DNA of 64,000 bases from Nitrospirota bacterium. GTDB lineage: Bacteria > Nitrospirota > Thermodesulfovibrionia > Thermodesulfovibrionales > JdFR-88. The stretch lies in the NCBI GenBank assembly GCA_021825295.1, contig JAKAHV010000009.1, positions 21,826 through 85,825 on the forward strand. Reading direction: 5' to 3'. The position numbers and the translations under genes were made by a program. Positions within the stretch are counted from its first letter, which is position 1, and each line of letters opens with the position of its first letter. Below, piece by piece: positions 8,940-17,965 of the stretch. The notes beneath the pieces were generated by a model. That model ran no database searches. It saw only the letters and a list, made by a program, of their open reading frames with translations, and had not been told where the DNA came from.

Positions 8940-10580
8940 ATGGTCTCGGCGGAGGACATAAAACCCGCACAGGAGCTGATTCAGGTTTTCCAGCGGGCCA
9001 GGAAGAACCTTCGCATCTATCCGGTCAACAACCCCGTCTACTCCAAAACGATCGAGGACGCGTTCGCGCGCGCCGATGATTTTCTCGAGGAGCACGGGGA
9101 CCTCGAGCTGAAGTTCAGGCAAAACGAGATAATGATTGGGGACAAGACCATCTACAGCGCCGACAGGGAGGACAACTTCGCCTTCTTTTTCTTCAGGGAC
9201 GGAGTGCGGGAGCTTTCCTTCAGGCGCGGCCTCACCCTGGATGAAATGAAGGGTTTCCTGCAAGCCATCTCCTTTGACTTTGAGCGGCAGTCCGAGGACG
9301 ACGACATAGTGACGATGCTGTGGGAGGGGGATTTCGAGCACATAAAATACGTGGTGGACGGCAGCTTTCTCCTGGAAGACGAGGTCTACGAAAACCAGGC
9401 CACGGCCCGCGCGAAGACGGAGCCCGCCAGCGAGGTTGACCTCAAGCGGATTTACGATGATGTGTTGATGGAGGAGGCCGCGGCCCGGCAGACGCAGGTG
9501 ATCCAGGTCACGAAAGCGGACCTCCTTGCGCTTCAGAAGGAGATGGAAAGGGACCAGCAGGACAAGCTCCCAAGGCTCATCGAAATACTCTTTGAGCTTT
9601 TTCGCGGCTCCTCCGCCCAGGAATACGGCGGTATCGTCAATCTCATAAACGAGGCGTTTGAATACTGCGCCAGAAACGGCAACCTGCGGATGGCCCTCGG
9701 CATACTTGAGGCGGCCAAAAACCCGCCTGGGGGCGCGGAAGACGAAGGCCTCATGAAAGAGGAGCTGAAGCGCGTCTTCGAATTCGCCTGCAGCCCGGGG
9801 ATCGTCGGCATGCTGGGGGAGCGGCTGGACTCCGGTGAAATCCTCGATGCCGACGCCTTCGATGAATACGTGCGCCACCTGGATAAAAAGGCGGTGCCTT
9901 CCTTCATAACGATACTGGGCGAGCTTAAGACCATGGAGGCCAGAAAGCAGGTGATAAACGCCCTCGTCTTCCTGGGGGAAAAGGACATTCATGCCCTGGC
10001 TAAAGGCCTCTCGGACGACAGGTGGTATGTCGTAAGGAACATAATCTACATATTCAGGCGGATAGGCGACAAGCGAGCCCTTGAGTTCCTGTCGAGGGCG
10101 GCCCATCACCAGGACGTGCGCGTGAGGATGGAGGTCCTGAAGACCCTTGGAGAGCTGGAGGGCCATGGCATGATGTCCGTGCTGAAGGAGGCCCTGGACG
10201 ACCCGGAGACGTCGATAAGGCTGACGGCGGTCAGGGCCCTGGGCAGGATAAAGTCCAACTCCTCGAAGAGGATAATCATGGACAGGATCAGCTCGAAACC
10301 GTTTCTGGACTTCGAGTTCAATGAGAAAAAGGAATGCTTTGAGGCGCTTGCCAACTGGAACGACCCCGGGACGGAGGAGTTCCTCCTGAAGGCGCTGAGG
10401 TCGACTTCCTTCTTCAAGAGGGCCAGGATGGACGAATTCAGGGCGTGCGCGGCTTACAGCCTGGGGCTGGTGCGGTGCAGAAGCGCCCTGGAGCCCCTTG
10501 AGAAGCTGAAAGGCGCCAAAAACGGGCTGCTGCGCGAATACGCGTACAAGGCCATAAAACGGATCGAATATGGACAGTAG
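8940..10580 (+). CDS. HEAT-repeat protein
   Basis: 546 residues, cytoplasmic by sequence. Residues about 1-130 form an N-terminal module (helix, IYPVNNP, a strand ELKFRQNEIMIGD, then FFRDGVRELSFRRGLTLDEMKGFLQAI) that resembles the N-terminus of the next gene. After a variable linker, residues about 330-546 contain HEAT-like helical pairs, for example DDRWYVVRNIIYIFRRIGDKRALEFL, HQDVRVRMEVLKTLGEL and DPETSIRLTAVRALGRI. HEAT repeats usually bind proteins. The 3' end overlaps the HD-GYP gene by 11 nt, so the pair is probably co-translated. No catalytic residues are seen. Confidence 0.8.
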   Translation: MVSAEDIKPAQELIQVFQRARKNLRIYPVNNPVYSKTIEDAFARADDFLEEHGDLELKFRQNEIMIGDKTIYSADREDNFAFFFFRDGVRELSFRRGLTLDEMKGFLQAISFDFERQSEDDDIVTMLWEGDFEHIKYVVDGSFLLEDEVYENQATARAKTEPASEVDLKRIYDDVLMEEAAARQTQVIQVTKADLLALQKEMERDQQDKLPRLIEILFELFRGSSAQEYGGIVNLINEAFEYCARNGNLRMALGILEAAKNPPGGAEDEGLMKEELKRVFEFACSPGIVGMLGERLDSGEILDADAFDEYVRHLDKKAVPSFITILGELKTMEARKQVINALVFLGEKDIHALAKGLSDDRWYVVRNIIYIFRRIGDKRALEFLSRAAHHQDVRVRMEVLKTLGELEGHGMMSVLKEALDDPETSIRLTAVRALGRIKSNSSKRIIMDRISSKPFLDFEFNEKKECFEALANWNDPGTEEFLLKALRSTSFFKRARMDEFRACAAYSLGLVRCRSALEPLEKLKGAKNGLLREYAYKAIKRIEYGQ

Positions 10581-11964
10581 CCAGGGCAAGGGCCGGATAT
10601 CCAGGGACATAGTAAACCAGCTTTCCGTCATTGTGCGCACGGCGCAGATACATGATCCGAGGAATGTCGCCGTGGCCAGCGCGGTCGAAAAATTCGTCTC
10701 CGGCGTAAACGGGCTCATGCTTGAGGAAGGCCCCATCGAGATCGAGATAGTGGGGGAGTACTTCTATTTAAACGGCGAAAGGGTGAAGTTCACGACGGAG
10801 CATCTGCTTAATTTCGACTCCCTTCTGCGCGAATTCAAGAGGCGCCGCCTTGGCAGCGTGAAATTTGTGTGCGAGACGAAGCCTGAAGAGGTGCAGGCCT
10901 TTCTGGGCGCGTTCGTCTCCAGCCAGTACGCGGCCGAGCCGTTCGAGGACCTGAGGGCGAATACCGAAAGGCTTAAATGCATCAGCGTGGGCGCGCTGAG
11001 GAGGATTTCGGAGGGCGCGGAGGACATCAGGAAGGCGGTAAAGCATACCTACTTCAACGCGGTCTCCTTCACCAGGGGCGTCATGAACAGGATAAAGACG
11101 GGCGAGCGCATCAGCATGAAAAAGGCCAAAAGGGTCGTGGAGACGATGGTGGACACGCTGCTGGAAAAGGAGGAGTTCCTTTTGGGGATGACCGTCATCA
11201 AGGACTACGACGAGTACACGTTCCACCACTCGGTGAACGTCAGCATCCTCTCCGTGGCGCTCGGGCAGAGGCTCGGAATGGACAAGATAAAGCTCATGGA
11301 GCTTGGCTTGGTGTCCCTTTTCCACGATATCGGAAAGACGGTGATCCCGAACGAAGTACTGAACAAGCCCGGCGCCTTCGACGAGGAGGACTGGAAACTC
11401 ATGGCCCGCCACCCCCTGTCAGGCGTAAAGATCATCTTCAACATGAAGAACTTCGATTCATCCAGCATAAGGGCCGCCATAACGGCCTATGAGCACCACA
11501 TCCACCCGGACGGCTCAGGCTATCCCGCGGCAAGGAAGCTCTCCGAGCTTGACCTCTTCAGCAGGATCGTGGCCATAGCGGACCAGTACGACGCAATGAC
11601 CTCTTCCAGGGTCTATGCGAGGGTGCCCATGTCCCCCGACAGCGCGCTTGCCCTCATGGTGAAACGGTCCGCCACGCAACTGGACCCCCTGCTTCTGAAA
11701 TTCTTCATAAACCTTGTGGGCACATATCCGGTTGGCACCCTGGTGATGCTCGATACCAGGGAGCTTGGGATAGTCACGGGCGCCAACACGTCCGAGCACC
11801 TGAGGCCGAGGGTGACAATCATAACCGATGCTGACGGCAACAGGATAAGCCCCATGGTGGCGGACCTGGCCGAAAAAGACGGCTCCGGCAGTTATCCGAG
11901 GAGCATCGCCAAGGCCGTGGACCACAACAGGTACGGGATCAACCTGGCCGAATACTTCCTTTAA
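10570..11964 (+). CDS. HD-GYP domain protein (putative cyclic di-nucleotide phosphodiesterase)
   Basis: 464 residues. An N-terminal module of about 150 residues (IHDPRN, EIEIVGEYFYLNGE, RRRLGSVKFVCETKPEEVQAFLGAF) parallels that of the HEAT protein upstream. The HD-GYP domain follows: HDIGK (H252, D253), then HHIHPDGSGYP at 309-319. The family motif is HHExxDGxGYP; here Glu is replaced by Ile311 while the GYP triad is intact. HD-GYP proteins hydrolyse c-di-GMP or related dinucleotides, so a signalling role is likely but activity is not assured. No membrane helix or receiver domain is present. Confidence 0.88.
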   Translation: MDSSQGKGRISRDIVNQLSVIVRTAQIHDPRNVAVASAVEKFVSGVNGLMLEEGPIEIEIVGEYFYLNGERVKFTTEHLLNFDSLLREFKRRRLGSVKFVCETKPEEVQAFLGAFVSSQYAAEPFEDLRANTERLKCISVGALRRISEGAEDIRKAVKHTYFNAVSFTRGVMNRIKTGERISMKKAKRVVETMVDTLLEKEEFLLGMTVIKDYDEYTFHHSVNVSILSVALGQRLGMDKIKLMELGLVSLFHDIGKTVIPNEVLNKPGAFDEEDWKLMARHPLSGVKIIFNMKNFDSSSIRAAITAYEHHIHPDGSGYPAARKLSELDLFSRIVAIADQYDAMTSSRVYARVPMSPDSALALMVKRSATQLDPLLLKFFINLVGTYPVGTLVMLDTRELGIVTGANTSEHLRPRVTIITDADGNRISPMVADLAEKDGSGSYPRSIAKAVDHNRYGINLAEYFL

Positions 11965-11973
11965 CCCCTCTTG

Positions 11974-11988
11974 CGGCGGGGACCCGCC
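11974..11988. terminator. Hairpin between convergent genes
   Basis: CGGCGGG and CCCGCCG pair around a two-base gap just after the HD-GYP stop, in the 41-nt space before the convergent rubrerythrin stop. No U-run follows on either strand, so it may only assist termination. Confidence 0.3.
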
Positions 11989-12005
11989 GGTATTGATAAT
12001 CCCTG

Positions 12006-12581
12006 CTACCAGTTCTCTGCCAGAAGCTCGAAGTGGGCCTGCGGGTGGTCACAGGCCGGGCAGCTGGCCGGCGCCTCCGGACCCTCGTGGATATAGCCGC
12101 AATTTCTGCATTTCCATTTGCGGGGGGCTTCGCGCTTGAATACGCGGGCCTCCTCAAGGTTGCCCAGCAGCGCCCGGTAACGGCGCTCGTGCTGGCTTTC
12201 GGCTACGGCTATCGCCCTGAAGATTGCCGCAATAGCTCCAAACCCCTCTTCGGCGGCAATCCGCGCGAACTCCGGGTACATCACGGTGTGCTCATGATTT
12301 TCGCCCTGGGCGGCGGCCTTCAGGTTGGAGGCGGTGTTGCCTATGACGCCGGCCGGAAAGGAGGCGGTAATCTCGACATCTCCGCCTTCAAGGAGCTTGA
12401 AGAGACGCTTTGCGTGTTCCTTTTCATTGTCCGCCGTCTCAAGGAAAACTCCCGCAATCTGTTCAAGACCCTCTTTTTTCGCCTGGGAAGCAAAATACGT
12501 GTAGCGGTTTCTGGCCTGGGATTCCCCCGCAAAGGCTGTGAGGAGATTTTTCTCCGTTTTCGTCCCTCTGATGCTCTTCAT
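12006..12581 (-). CDS. rbr: Rubrerythrin
   Basis: Non-haem iron peroxidase that detoxifies hydrogen peroxide in anaerobes and microaerophiles. The start at 12581 gives 191 residues, the usual rubrerythrin length. A longer frame to 12743 would add an unrelated tail read from repeat DNA. Residues 1-140 are the ferritin-like diiron domain (GES at 19-21, ARNRYTYF, a second Glu cluster in [11 protein letters not shown] and [12 protein letters not shown]). Residues about 155-185 are a rubredoxin-like domain with CRNC and CPAC ligands. GGAGG lies about 13 nt upstream of the ATG. Monocistronic and convergent with the HD-GYP gene. Confidence 0.95.
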   Translation of the reverse strand: MKSIRGTKTEKNLLTAFAGESQARNRYTYFASQAKKEGLEQIAGVFLETADNEKEHAKRLFKLLEGGDVEITASFPAGVIGNTASNLKAAAQGENHEHTVMYPEFARIAAEEGFGAIAAIFRAIAVAESQHERRYRALLGNLEEARVFKREAPRKWKCRNCGYIHEGPEAPASCPACDHPQAHFELLAENW

Positions 12582-12644
12582 CGCTTTGCATCGCCTCCGG
12601 TTTGTAATTTGGATGATCAGATAATTGTATCCGAATCCCGGGAA

Positions 12645-12860
12645 AAACGGAAATGTTTCCGGAAGGCGGATGGGAGCATGGCTAGCGGCATTATTGCGAA
12701 GCGCGGCTGGCGGCTCGCTGCACGCCCAATGTGGGCCGCACACTCCATCCCGCCAAGGCTGGATTCCGCGTCGGCCCCCAGGGGCGTTTCGCTCGCCGCC
12801 AACCGCACTTCGCCCCCCGTTCTGGCTCCACGCGTTTTATCAAGCTGACTCACTACCGGA
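12645..12860. repeat. Degenerate family-2 intergenic repeat
   Basis: The 376 bases between rubrerythrin and the next minus-strand gene contain no credible gene. GAAGGCGGATGG at about 12663 and the following ATGGCT-CGGCATTATT match the left part of the repeat at 28834. The right edge, reading GGTAGTGAGTCAGCTTG on the minus strand near 12857, matches the shared family-2 end. Confidence 0.5.
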
Positions 12861-12901
12861 AGGCTGAAAGTACGGAGGTTTCGGCAAGGCGGCATCGTGG
12901 G

Positions 12902-12939
12902 AAAAAGGCAAAAAAGGGCGCCCGTGGAAGCGGGCGCCC
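12902..12939 (-). terminator. Rho-independent terminator
   Basis: On the minus strand GGGCGCCCG pairs with CGGGCGCCC around a six-base loop (12916-12939), followed by TTTTTTGCCTTTTT. It lies 18 nt after the stop of the membrane protein gene. Confidence 0.85.
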
Positions 12940-12957
12940 ATGTGAAGCGGGCTTTCG

Positions 12958-13632
12958 TCAGGCGGTGGCCGCCTTATGACGGCGGGCGGCTCCGGTGACC
13001 CTGTTGATTATGGCGGTTTCACTAAGCAGGTTGGCGAAACCAAGCGAAAGCATCGCCACGAGCGAAAGGGCCATCGGGTTTATGCCGGTCAGTGCGACAA
13101 CGCCGAGCGCGATAGCGCCTATGCCTACCAGTATCTGCATGCCGGCAGCGGCGAGGACGGCCTCGCGCATGACCTCGCGAATGGCTTCCCTCTGCTCGGT
13201 CATCTGGGTAAGGATGGCATTCATCCGCGCCGTTGAGCCCGCCCCTAGTATCAGCGACGCCCCGAAGACGATTGCCGCCGCCGGTATGAGGACGAGCGGC
13301 TGCACGCCTATCAGCGCCATCACCCCAAGGACGATGCCGGCAATCCCGCTTACGAACTCGGTGGTCATGCCCAGGCCGAATTGCCTTATGTCAATCGGGA
13401 CGCGGGCCAGCGAAAACAGGCTGGAGAATCGCGCCGTAATGGTGCCGCCTTCAAAGAGAAGGGCCGAGCCGATGGCGATTGTCGAAATTGGCAGCATTAT
13501 CTGCGGGAACCTGTTTGCCAGGCCGATAATCGACAATATAACCGCCCCGATGCTCACAAAACCCTCCGCCAGGACGCCGGCGGCCATTACCCCTGTTGAT
13601 CTCCTTTCCACCAATTCCTGTGCGGTTGACAT
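12958..13632 (-). CDS. Small polytopic membrane protein, unknown function
   Basis: 224 residues with about five or six hydrophobic helices, for example GVLAEGFVSIGAVILSIIGLA, MLPISTIAIGSALLFEG, SGIAGIVLGVMALIGVQPLVLIP and ILVGIGAIALGVVALTG. One cytoplasmic-type charged stretch (MTEQREAIREVMREAV) lies near residue 145. The GLANRF and GFANLLSE segments suggest an internal two-fold similarity. I recognise no family. An excellent AAGGAGGT lies at 13640-13647, seven bases before the ATG. It has its own promoter candidate and terminator, so it is a single-gene unit. Confidence 0.8.
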   Translation of the reverse strand: MSTAQELVERRSTGVMAAGVLAEGFVSIGAVILSIIGLANRFPQIMLPISTIAIGSALLFEGGTITARFSSLFSLARVPIDIRQFGLGMTTEFVSGIAGIVLGVMALIGVQPLVLIPAAAIVFGASLILGAGSTARMNAILTQMTEQREAIREVMREAVLAAAGMQILVGIGAIALGVVALTGINPMALSLVAMLSLGFANLLSETAIINRVTGAARRHKAATA

Positions 13633-13840
13633 TTCGTTTACCTCCTTGATGCGCCTGCACCGCCCCCGGCGGCGGCAGGGAAATGCGCAAGCGGCAGCCG
13701 GGCACCGCTTTTAACCCGCCGCTTGCGCCTGGGTACAGGCTTTTTGCTTTCGAAGGGTTTTCGATTGTTACCGGTGTGCGTATGCAGCGAAAAGGCGACA
13801 TCCTGCACTTCCCCGGGGAAAAAAATCTTTCCCCGATTAA

Positions 13841-13869
13841 ATGCTATAACCGGCATGCCCCCTTGTCAA
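13841..13869 (-). promoter_or_regulatory. Candidate promoter of the membrane protein gene
   Basis: On the minus strand TTGACA (13869-13864) is followed by a TATAGCAT segment at the -10 position (13848-13841), about 200 nt upstream of the start. The rest of 13633-13950 holds no gene that I can support. Confidence 0.4.
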
Positions 13870-13950
13870 TCGGATATAAAGGAACGGGTGCGTCAATTTG
13901 CGTGGCTGCTGCGCAAGCTCCCAGATTCAACGCCGGAACCGCACCTGCCT

Positions 13951-14232
13951 TTACCGGCCAGCCCAGACCTCTATCGCCGACTCAGGGCACATCCGGGCGC
14001 AGAGCGCGCACCCGGCGCATGCATCCATCCTGACGGCCAGCGCGGTGAGGAAACCGGAGGCGTCCGGTTTATCATCCAGCTCGATGACCCCCTTCGGGCA
14101 GGCAAGCACGCAATATTTGCAGCCTTTGCAGATCTCCCGCCGTATGGCTATCTTCCCTGCGGGCTTGGGCCCTCCGGGCATGGGATTTTGGCCGGTCCGC
14201 GCAGCCGGTTTGCGTCTGGTCTTCAGTGTCAT
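13951..14232 (-). CDS. 2[4Fe-4S] ferredoxin
   Basis: 93 residues with two four-cysteine clusters, CKGCKYCVLACP and CAGCALCARMCP, each binding one 4Fe-4S cluster. A basic, proline-rich N-terminal extension of about 28 residues precedes them. The arrangement resembles the delta subunit of 2-oxoacid:ferredoxin oxidoreductases, but no alpha, beta or gamma subunits are nearby. It overlaps recN by 4 nt (ATGA) and is the last gene of a nine-gene operon. An electron-carrier role is likely; its partner is unknown. Confidence 0.88.
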   Translation of the reverse strand: MTLKTRRKPAARTGQNPMPGGPKPAGKIAIRREICKGCKYCVLACPKGVIELDDKPDASGFLTALAVRMDACAGCALCARMCPESAIEVWAGR

Positions 14233-15917
14233 AGTGAAAGCCCTCTTTCAATCAGTTCTTTTGCGTGTTTGAGACTGACATCGGAGAGTTTGCCTGAAAG
14301 CATGCGGGCAATCTCCTCCAGCCTGGCGCCGCCGTCAAGCTGCCGTATTATAACGCTTGTTTCCCGGCCCCGGGGCGAAAACTCCTTTTCGATTGTGAAG
14401 TGGGTGCCGGCCGCCCCCGCGATCTGCGGCTGATGGGTGATGCAGAGCACCTGGTGGGTGCGCGCAAGCTCCTTCAGTTTCCCGGCCACGTTCCACGATG
14501 TCTTGCCCCCGATGCCCGCGTCCACCTCATCGAATACGAGCACCGGCACCCCCTTGCTTCTGAGCGCGCTTTTTATGGCGAGCATGAGCCTGGAGAGCTC
14601 CCCGCCGGAGGCCACCTTGCCAAGCGGCTTCAGCCCCTCGCCCGGATTGGCATTGAAGAGGAATTCCATCCTGTCAAACCCGTCCGGGCCGATCTCCCCG
14701 CGGGACATATCTATCCTGAACTGCGCCTTTTCCAGGGCAAGGTCCCTGAGGGCGAGGCCCACGGCCTTTTCCGCATTTCTGGCGAATTTTTCCCTTTTGG
14801 CTGAAAGGGACTCTGCGGCGGCAAGCAGTTTTGCGTCAAGCTCCCGGACTTCCCTTTCCAGGGCGGCCTCGTTTTCGGCATCAAGGGTCATCTGATCGAG
14901 CTCCCGGCGCGTGCGCTCGAGGAAAAGGGCCACCTCCTCGATTGAGCCGCCGTATTTTTTCTTTAGCCTCTTTAGAAGCTCCAGCCGCTCCTCCAGGTCC
15001 GCCAGCCTTTCCGGGTCGGGCTCGTACCTGTCCCTGCCTGAGCGAAGCAGCATGGCCGATTCTTCCAGCAGCGGCAAGGCCTGGCCGATGAACTCGAGGG
15101 GCTGGCCCGCCCTGGGGTCGATTGAGGCCGCCTCATTCAGCGCGGCCCTGGCTTTTTGAAGGTTTTCGAGCGCGGCGCCCTCGGACTCGTAAAGCAGGGA
15201 ATATGACGTCTCCATCAGCTCCCGCAGCCGGGTCTGGTTGGAGAGGATATTTATTTCCTCCCCGATAGCGGCGTCTTCGCCCGCCTTAAGCCCGGCCGAT
15301 TCTATCTCCTGGCACTGGAAAGCGAGCAGGTCCCGTTTTTGCGCAATCTGTCCGCGGCTTGACCTGGCCGCCTCCAGTTTTTCCCTTGCCTGTCTGGCCC
15401 TGGCGTAAAGCGCGCCCACAAGCATCCTCTCTTCGGAAAGTCCGGCCGAGTCATCGAGTATTTTCATCTGGCTTTGAGGGGAGAGGAGGCTTTGGTGATC
15501 GTGCTGGCCGTGGATGTCGACCAGGTCCCTGCCCAGTTCCGAAAGCGTCTGGACGCCTGTCATGGAGTCATTCAGATAGGCCCGGCTCCTGCCGGGCGTG
15601 GAGGAGATGACCCGCCTGAGTATTATGCCTCCGGAAGCTGAGACATCGTCCCAGATTCCAAGCTCGTCGAGCAAGGCGAATCTGCCTTGCGGCCCGTCCA
15701 TGGAGTCCAGGTCAAAAAAGACCTCCACCGTGGCCGAATCGCTGCCGGAGCGTATCATCTCCTGGCTGGCCCTGCCGCCAAGGGCAAGCCCAAGTGCGTC
15801 CACGATTATCGACTTGCCCGCGCCGGTCTCGCCGGTCAGCACGGTCAACCCCTCCGAAAACGAGACGCGGAGCTCCCTGATTATCGCAAAATCCCTTATC
15901 CTCAGCTCCCTGAGCAT
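14229..15917 (-). CDS. recN: DNA repair protein RecN
   Basis: SMC-like ATPase acting early in recombinational repair of double-strand breaks. 562 residues from the ATG at 15917, close to the family's 550-560. A longer in-frame extension to 16064 overlaps the HIT gene and is rejected. Visible are MLRELRIRDFAIIRE, Walker A GETGAGKS near residue 30, a long coiled-coil middle region rich in Glu/Leu/Arg, the SGGELSRLMLAIK signature, VLVFDEVDAGIGG (Walker B) and CITHQPQIA. It starts 7 nt after the HIT stop. Confidence 0.97.
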   Translation of the reverse strand: MLRELRIRDFAIIRELRVSFSEGLTVLTGETGAGKSIIVDALGLALGGRASQEMIRSGSDSATVEVFFDLDSMDGPQGRFALLDELGIWDDVSASGGIILRRVISSTPGRSRAYLNDSMTGVQTLSELGRDLVDIHGQHDHQSLLSPQSQMKILDDSAGLSEERMLVGALYARARQAREKLEAARSSRGQIAQKRDLLAFQCQEIESAGLKAGEDAAIGEEINILSNQTRLRELMETSYSLLYESEGAALENLQKARAALNEAASIDPRAGQPLEFIGQALPLLEESAMLLRSGRDRYEPDPERLADLEERLELLKRLKKKYGGSIEEVALFLERTRRELDQMTLDAENEAALEREVRELDAKLLAAAESLSAKREKFARNAEKAVGLALRDLALEKAQFRIDMSRGEIGPDGFDRMEFLFNANPGEGLKPLGKVASGGELSRLMLAIKSALRSKGVPVLVFDEVDAGIGGKTSWNVAGKLKELARTHQVLCITHQPQIAGAAGTHFTIEKEFSPRGRETSVIIRQLDGGARLEEIARMLSGKLSDVSLKHAKELIERGLSL

Positions 15918-15924
15918 TTTACCC

Positions 15925-16404
15925 CTACTCGTTGAAAACTGGGAAGAGCTTGTCGTACGTGGCAAGCAGATGCTCCGGCACCACGCGCACTTCATCCAGG
16001 ACTGCCATGAAGCTGCTGTCCCCGGTCCAGCGAGGCACGATGTGCATGTGCAGATGCTCTTCAATCCCCGCGCCGGCCGCCTTGCCTATATTCAGGCCGG
16101 TGTTGAACCCCTCTGGGCGCATGACCCTGGAGATGCAGGCGATTGAGCGTTTGGTGAGAGCCATGAGCTCATTGATCTCGTCGTCTCCGAGCCCCTCCAG
16201 GTCCCATGCGTGCCTGAAAGGCACCACCATAAGATGCCCCCCGTTATAGGGGTACTTGTTCATCATCACATAGCAGAGGCGGCCCCGGTAGAGGAGGAGC
16301 GACTGCCTGTCATCATTTTTTTTGGGGTATTCGCAGAATATGCACTCGCCTGTTTTCTTTGAAAGTATGTATTCGATCCTCCAGGGGGCCCAGAGTTGTT
16401 TCAT
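15925..16404 (-). CDS. HIT family hydrolase/phosphorylase
   Basis: Histidine-triad nucleotide-binding protein of 159 residues. The triad is HLHMHIVPRW near residue 118. The N-terminus LWAPWRIEYI followed by CIFC is typical of bacterial HIT proteins of the Ap4A hydrolase/phosphorylase type. GGHLMVVPFRH supplies the preceding strand. The start at 16404 overlaps the uracil-DNA glycosylase stop by 4 nt; the longer frame is a shadow of that gene. The exact nucleotide substrate cannot be assigned. Confidence 0.92.
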   Translation of the reverse strand: MKQLWAPWRIEYILSKKTGECIFCEYPKKNDDRQSLLLYRGRLCYVMMNKYPYNGGHLMVVPFRHAWDLEGLGDDEINELMALTKRSIACISRVMRPEGFNTGLNIGKAAGAGIEEHLHMHIVPRWTGDSSFMAVLDEVRVVPEHLLATYDKLFPVFNE

Positions 16405-17123
16405 CCGGCATCCATCCCGAGGAGTTTCAGCACCTGCATTGCATCCTGCCAGGTGAGGGCCTTGTCTTTCCGGTTCCTGAGGAGGTAGGCCGGGTGGAAA
16501 GTGGGCATAAGGGGAATGCCCTCGTAGCTCTTGAAATTCCCGCGGAGTCTGCTTATCTGGACGGTCGTGCCAAGGAGCGTCTGTGAGGCGACCCGTCCGA
16601 GGGCCATAATCGCCTCCGGTGCAATAATCCCGATCTGTTTTTTGAGGAAAGGCAGACATGCCTCTATCTCGTCTTCTTCCGGGTCCCTGTTGCCCTCCGG
16701 CCGGCATTTCACGATATTCGCTATGAAGACGTCCTCCCGGCTGAACCCCATCTTCTCTATCAGGCTAGTAAGGAGCTTCCCCGCGTCCCCGACAAACGGC
16801 CTGCCCTGCAGGTCCTCTTCCCTGCCGGGGGCCTCGCCGATGAACATGAGCCTCGCGGCCGGGTTGCCCTCGCCAAAGACGATATTGTGCCTGCCGGCCG
16901 AGAGCTTGCAACCCGTGCAACCCTTTATTTCTTCATTAAAGAGGGCTTGCAGGGCTTTTTGCTTTTCCTCGCGGCCCTTTTTTTGTTCCGCCGTCTTAAG
17001 ACGCCGGGCTTTTGCCTTCGTCCCCGGACGGGCTTTGGGTTCGCAGGGGACCGATTCCACTCCGATTGCGCGGTAGAATTCGAGCACGCGCCTGATATCC
17101 TCTTTTTTCAACGGCTCCCCCAT
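16401..17123 (-). CDS. Uracil-DNA glycosylase, family 4 (iron-sulphur)
   Basis: Removes uracil from DNA in base-excision repair. 240 residues. The motif GEAPGREEDLQGRPFVGDAG near residue 95 is diagnostic of family 4 UDGs. CTGC near residue 69 and two later Cys (in IVKCRPEGNRDP and IEACLPFL) are the four 4Fe-4S ligands. The C-terminal motif is PTFHPAYLLRN. Residues 1-60 form a Lys/Arg-rich extension. It overlaps nadK by 16 nt upstream and the HIT gene by 4 nt downstream. Confidence 0.95.
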   Translation of the reverse strand: MGEPLKKEDIRRVLEFYRAIGVESVPCEPKARPGTKAKARRLKTAEQKKGREEKQKALQALFNEEIKGCTGCKLSAGRHNIVFGEGNPAARLMFIGEAPGREEDLQGRPFVGDAGKLLTSLIEKMGFSREDVFIANIVKCRPEGNRDPEEDEIEACLPFLKKQIGIIAPEAIMALGRVASQTLLGTTVQISRLRGNFKSYEGIPLMPTFHPAYLLRNRKDKALTWQDAMQVLKLLGMDAG

Positions 17124-17965
17124 CTTAGTTTCTCCCTTAGCACCTGGAAATAATCCCTCTCGAAGGGCATGAGCAGCTTCGCCTTGTGCCGCGACATGGC
17201 GACCATCACGACGTCTCTTTCCCTAAGGCTGAAACCCACCTGGCCGTCCAGCGAAAGATAGACCTCCACGTTTTTCGTCACAGGCTTTATCTCTATCTCC
17301 ACGTCCTGCGGCAGCACTATCGGCCTCATGGCAAGGGTGTGGGAGCATATCGGGGTGAGCACTATGCCGGCAACCGTAGGGTAGAGCACGGGCCCCCCGG
17401 CCGAAAGGCAGTATGCCGTAGAGCCGGTAGGGGTCGAGGCGATAAGGCCGTCCGCCCGGAACGTGGTCATGAGCGCCCCGTTTACGTATGCCTCTATGTC
17501 GATGATGCGCTGGGTGGAGCCCTTGTTTATGACGACGTCGTTCAAGACGGAATATTCCGCGATGAGCTCGCCGTGCCGTTTTATGGAGGCGGCAAGCATC
17601 ATGCGCTCCTCGGAAGGGCACTCCTCGCATGACAGCGCTTTTTCGACTGCTTCCTTCACACGGTCCCTGCCGACCTCGGTTATGAAGCCGAGGCCCCCCA
17701 GGTTCACGCCCAGTATGGGCACGCCCCTGGCGCATACCAGCCTGGCAACGGAGAGTATCGTGCCGTCTCCGCCCAGGGTGATGATAAGGTCCGCGGCCTC
17801 AGCCACCTTCGCCCTGGGATAACCCGGCCTGCCCAGGACCTTTGCAGCCTCTTCATCGACCAGATATTCGAAACCCTTTTCCTCGAACCAGGGAAGAAGC
17901 TCTTCGAGTATCCTTATGGCTTCCGGGTGTCCTTCTTTAGCTATGATGCCAATCTTTTTCATCAA
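17108..17965 (-). CDS. nadK: NAD kinase
   Basis: Phosphorylates NAD to NADP. 285 residues, the usual length. The diacylglycerol-kinase-like motif GGDGT (in LIITLGGDGTILSVAR) lies near residue 67. LNDVVINKG, then ADGLIASTPTGSTAYCLSAGGP near residue 180, match the substrate-binding loops. A second Met follows immediately after the first, so the start may be 3 nt later. It overlaps tsaE by 29 nt. Confidence 0.96.
   Translation of the reverse strand: MMKKIGIIAKEGHPEAIRILEELLPWFEEKGFEYLVDEEAAKVLGRPGYPRAKVAEAADLIITLGGDGTILSVARLVCARGVPILGVNLGGLGFITEVGRDRVKEAVEKALSCEECPSEERMMLAASIKRHGELIAEYSVLNDVVINKGSTQRIIDIEAYVNGALMTTFRADGLIASTPTGSTAYCLSAGGPVLYPTVAGIVLTPICSHTLAMRPIVLPQDVEIEIKPVTKNVEVYLSLDGQVGFSLRERDVVMVAMSRHKAKLLMPFERDYFQVLREKLRWGSR

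Noticed and set aside
5691..10736. Long minus-strand frames opposite mfd, tatC and the HEAT gene (up to 604 codons)
   Set aside because: They mirror real plus-strand genes in GC-rich DNA and have His/Arg/Pro-rich, motif-free products.
12582..12743. N-terminal extension of rubrerythrin
   Set aside because: It reads through repeat DNA; the internal ATG gives the exact family length and start.
13723..14433. Plus-strand frame of 236 codons opposite the ferredoxin and recN end
   Set aside because: Shadow of minus-strand genes with no family pattern.
15918..16064. N-terminal extension of RecN
   Set aside because: It is the HIT gene read in another frame; RecN begins at MLRELRIRDFAI.
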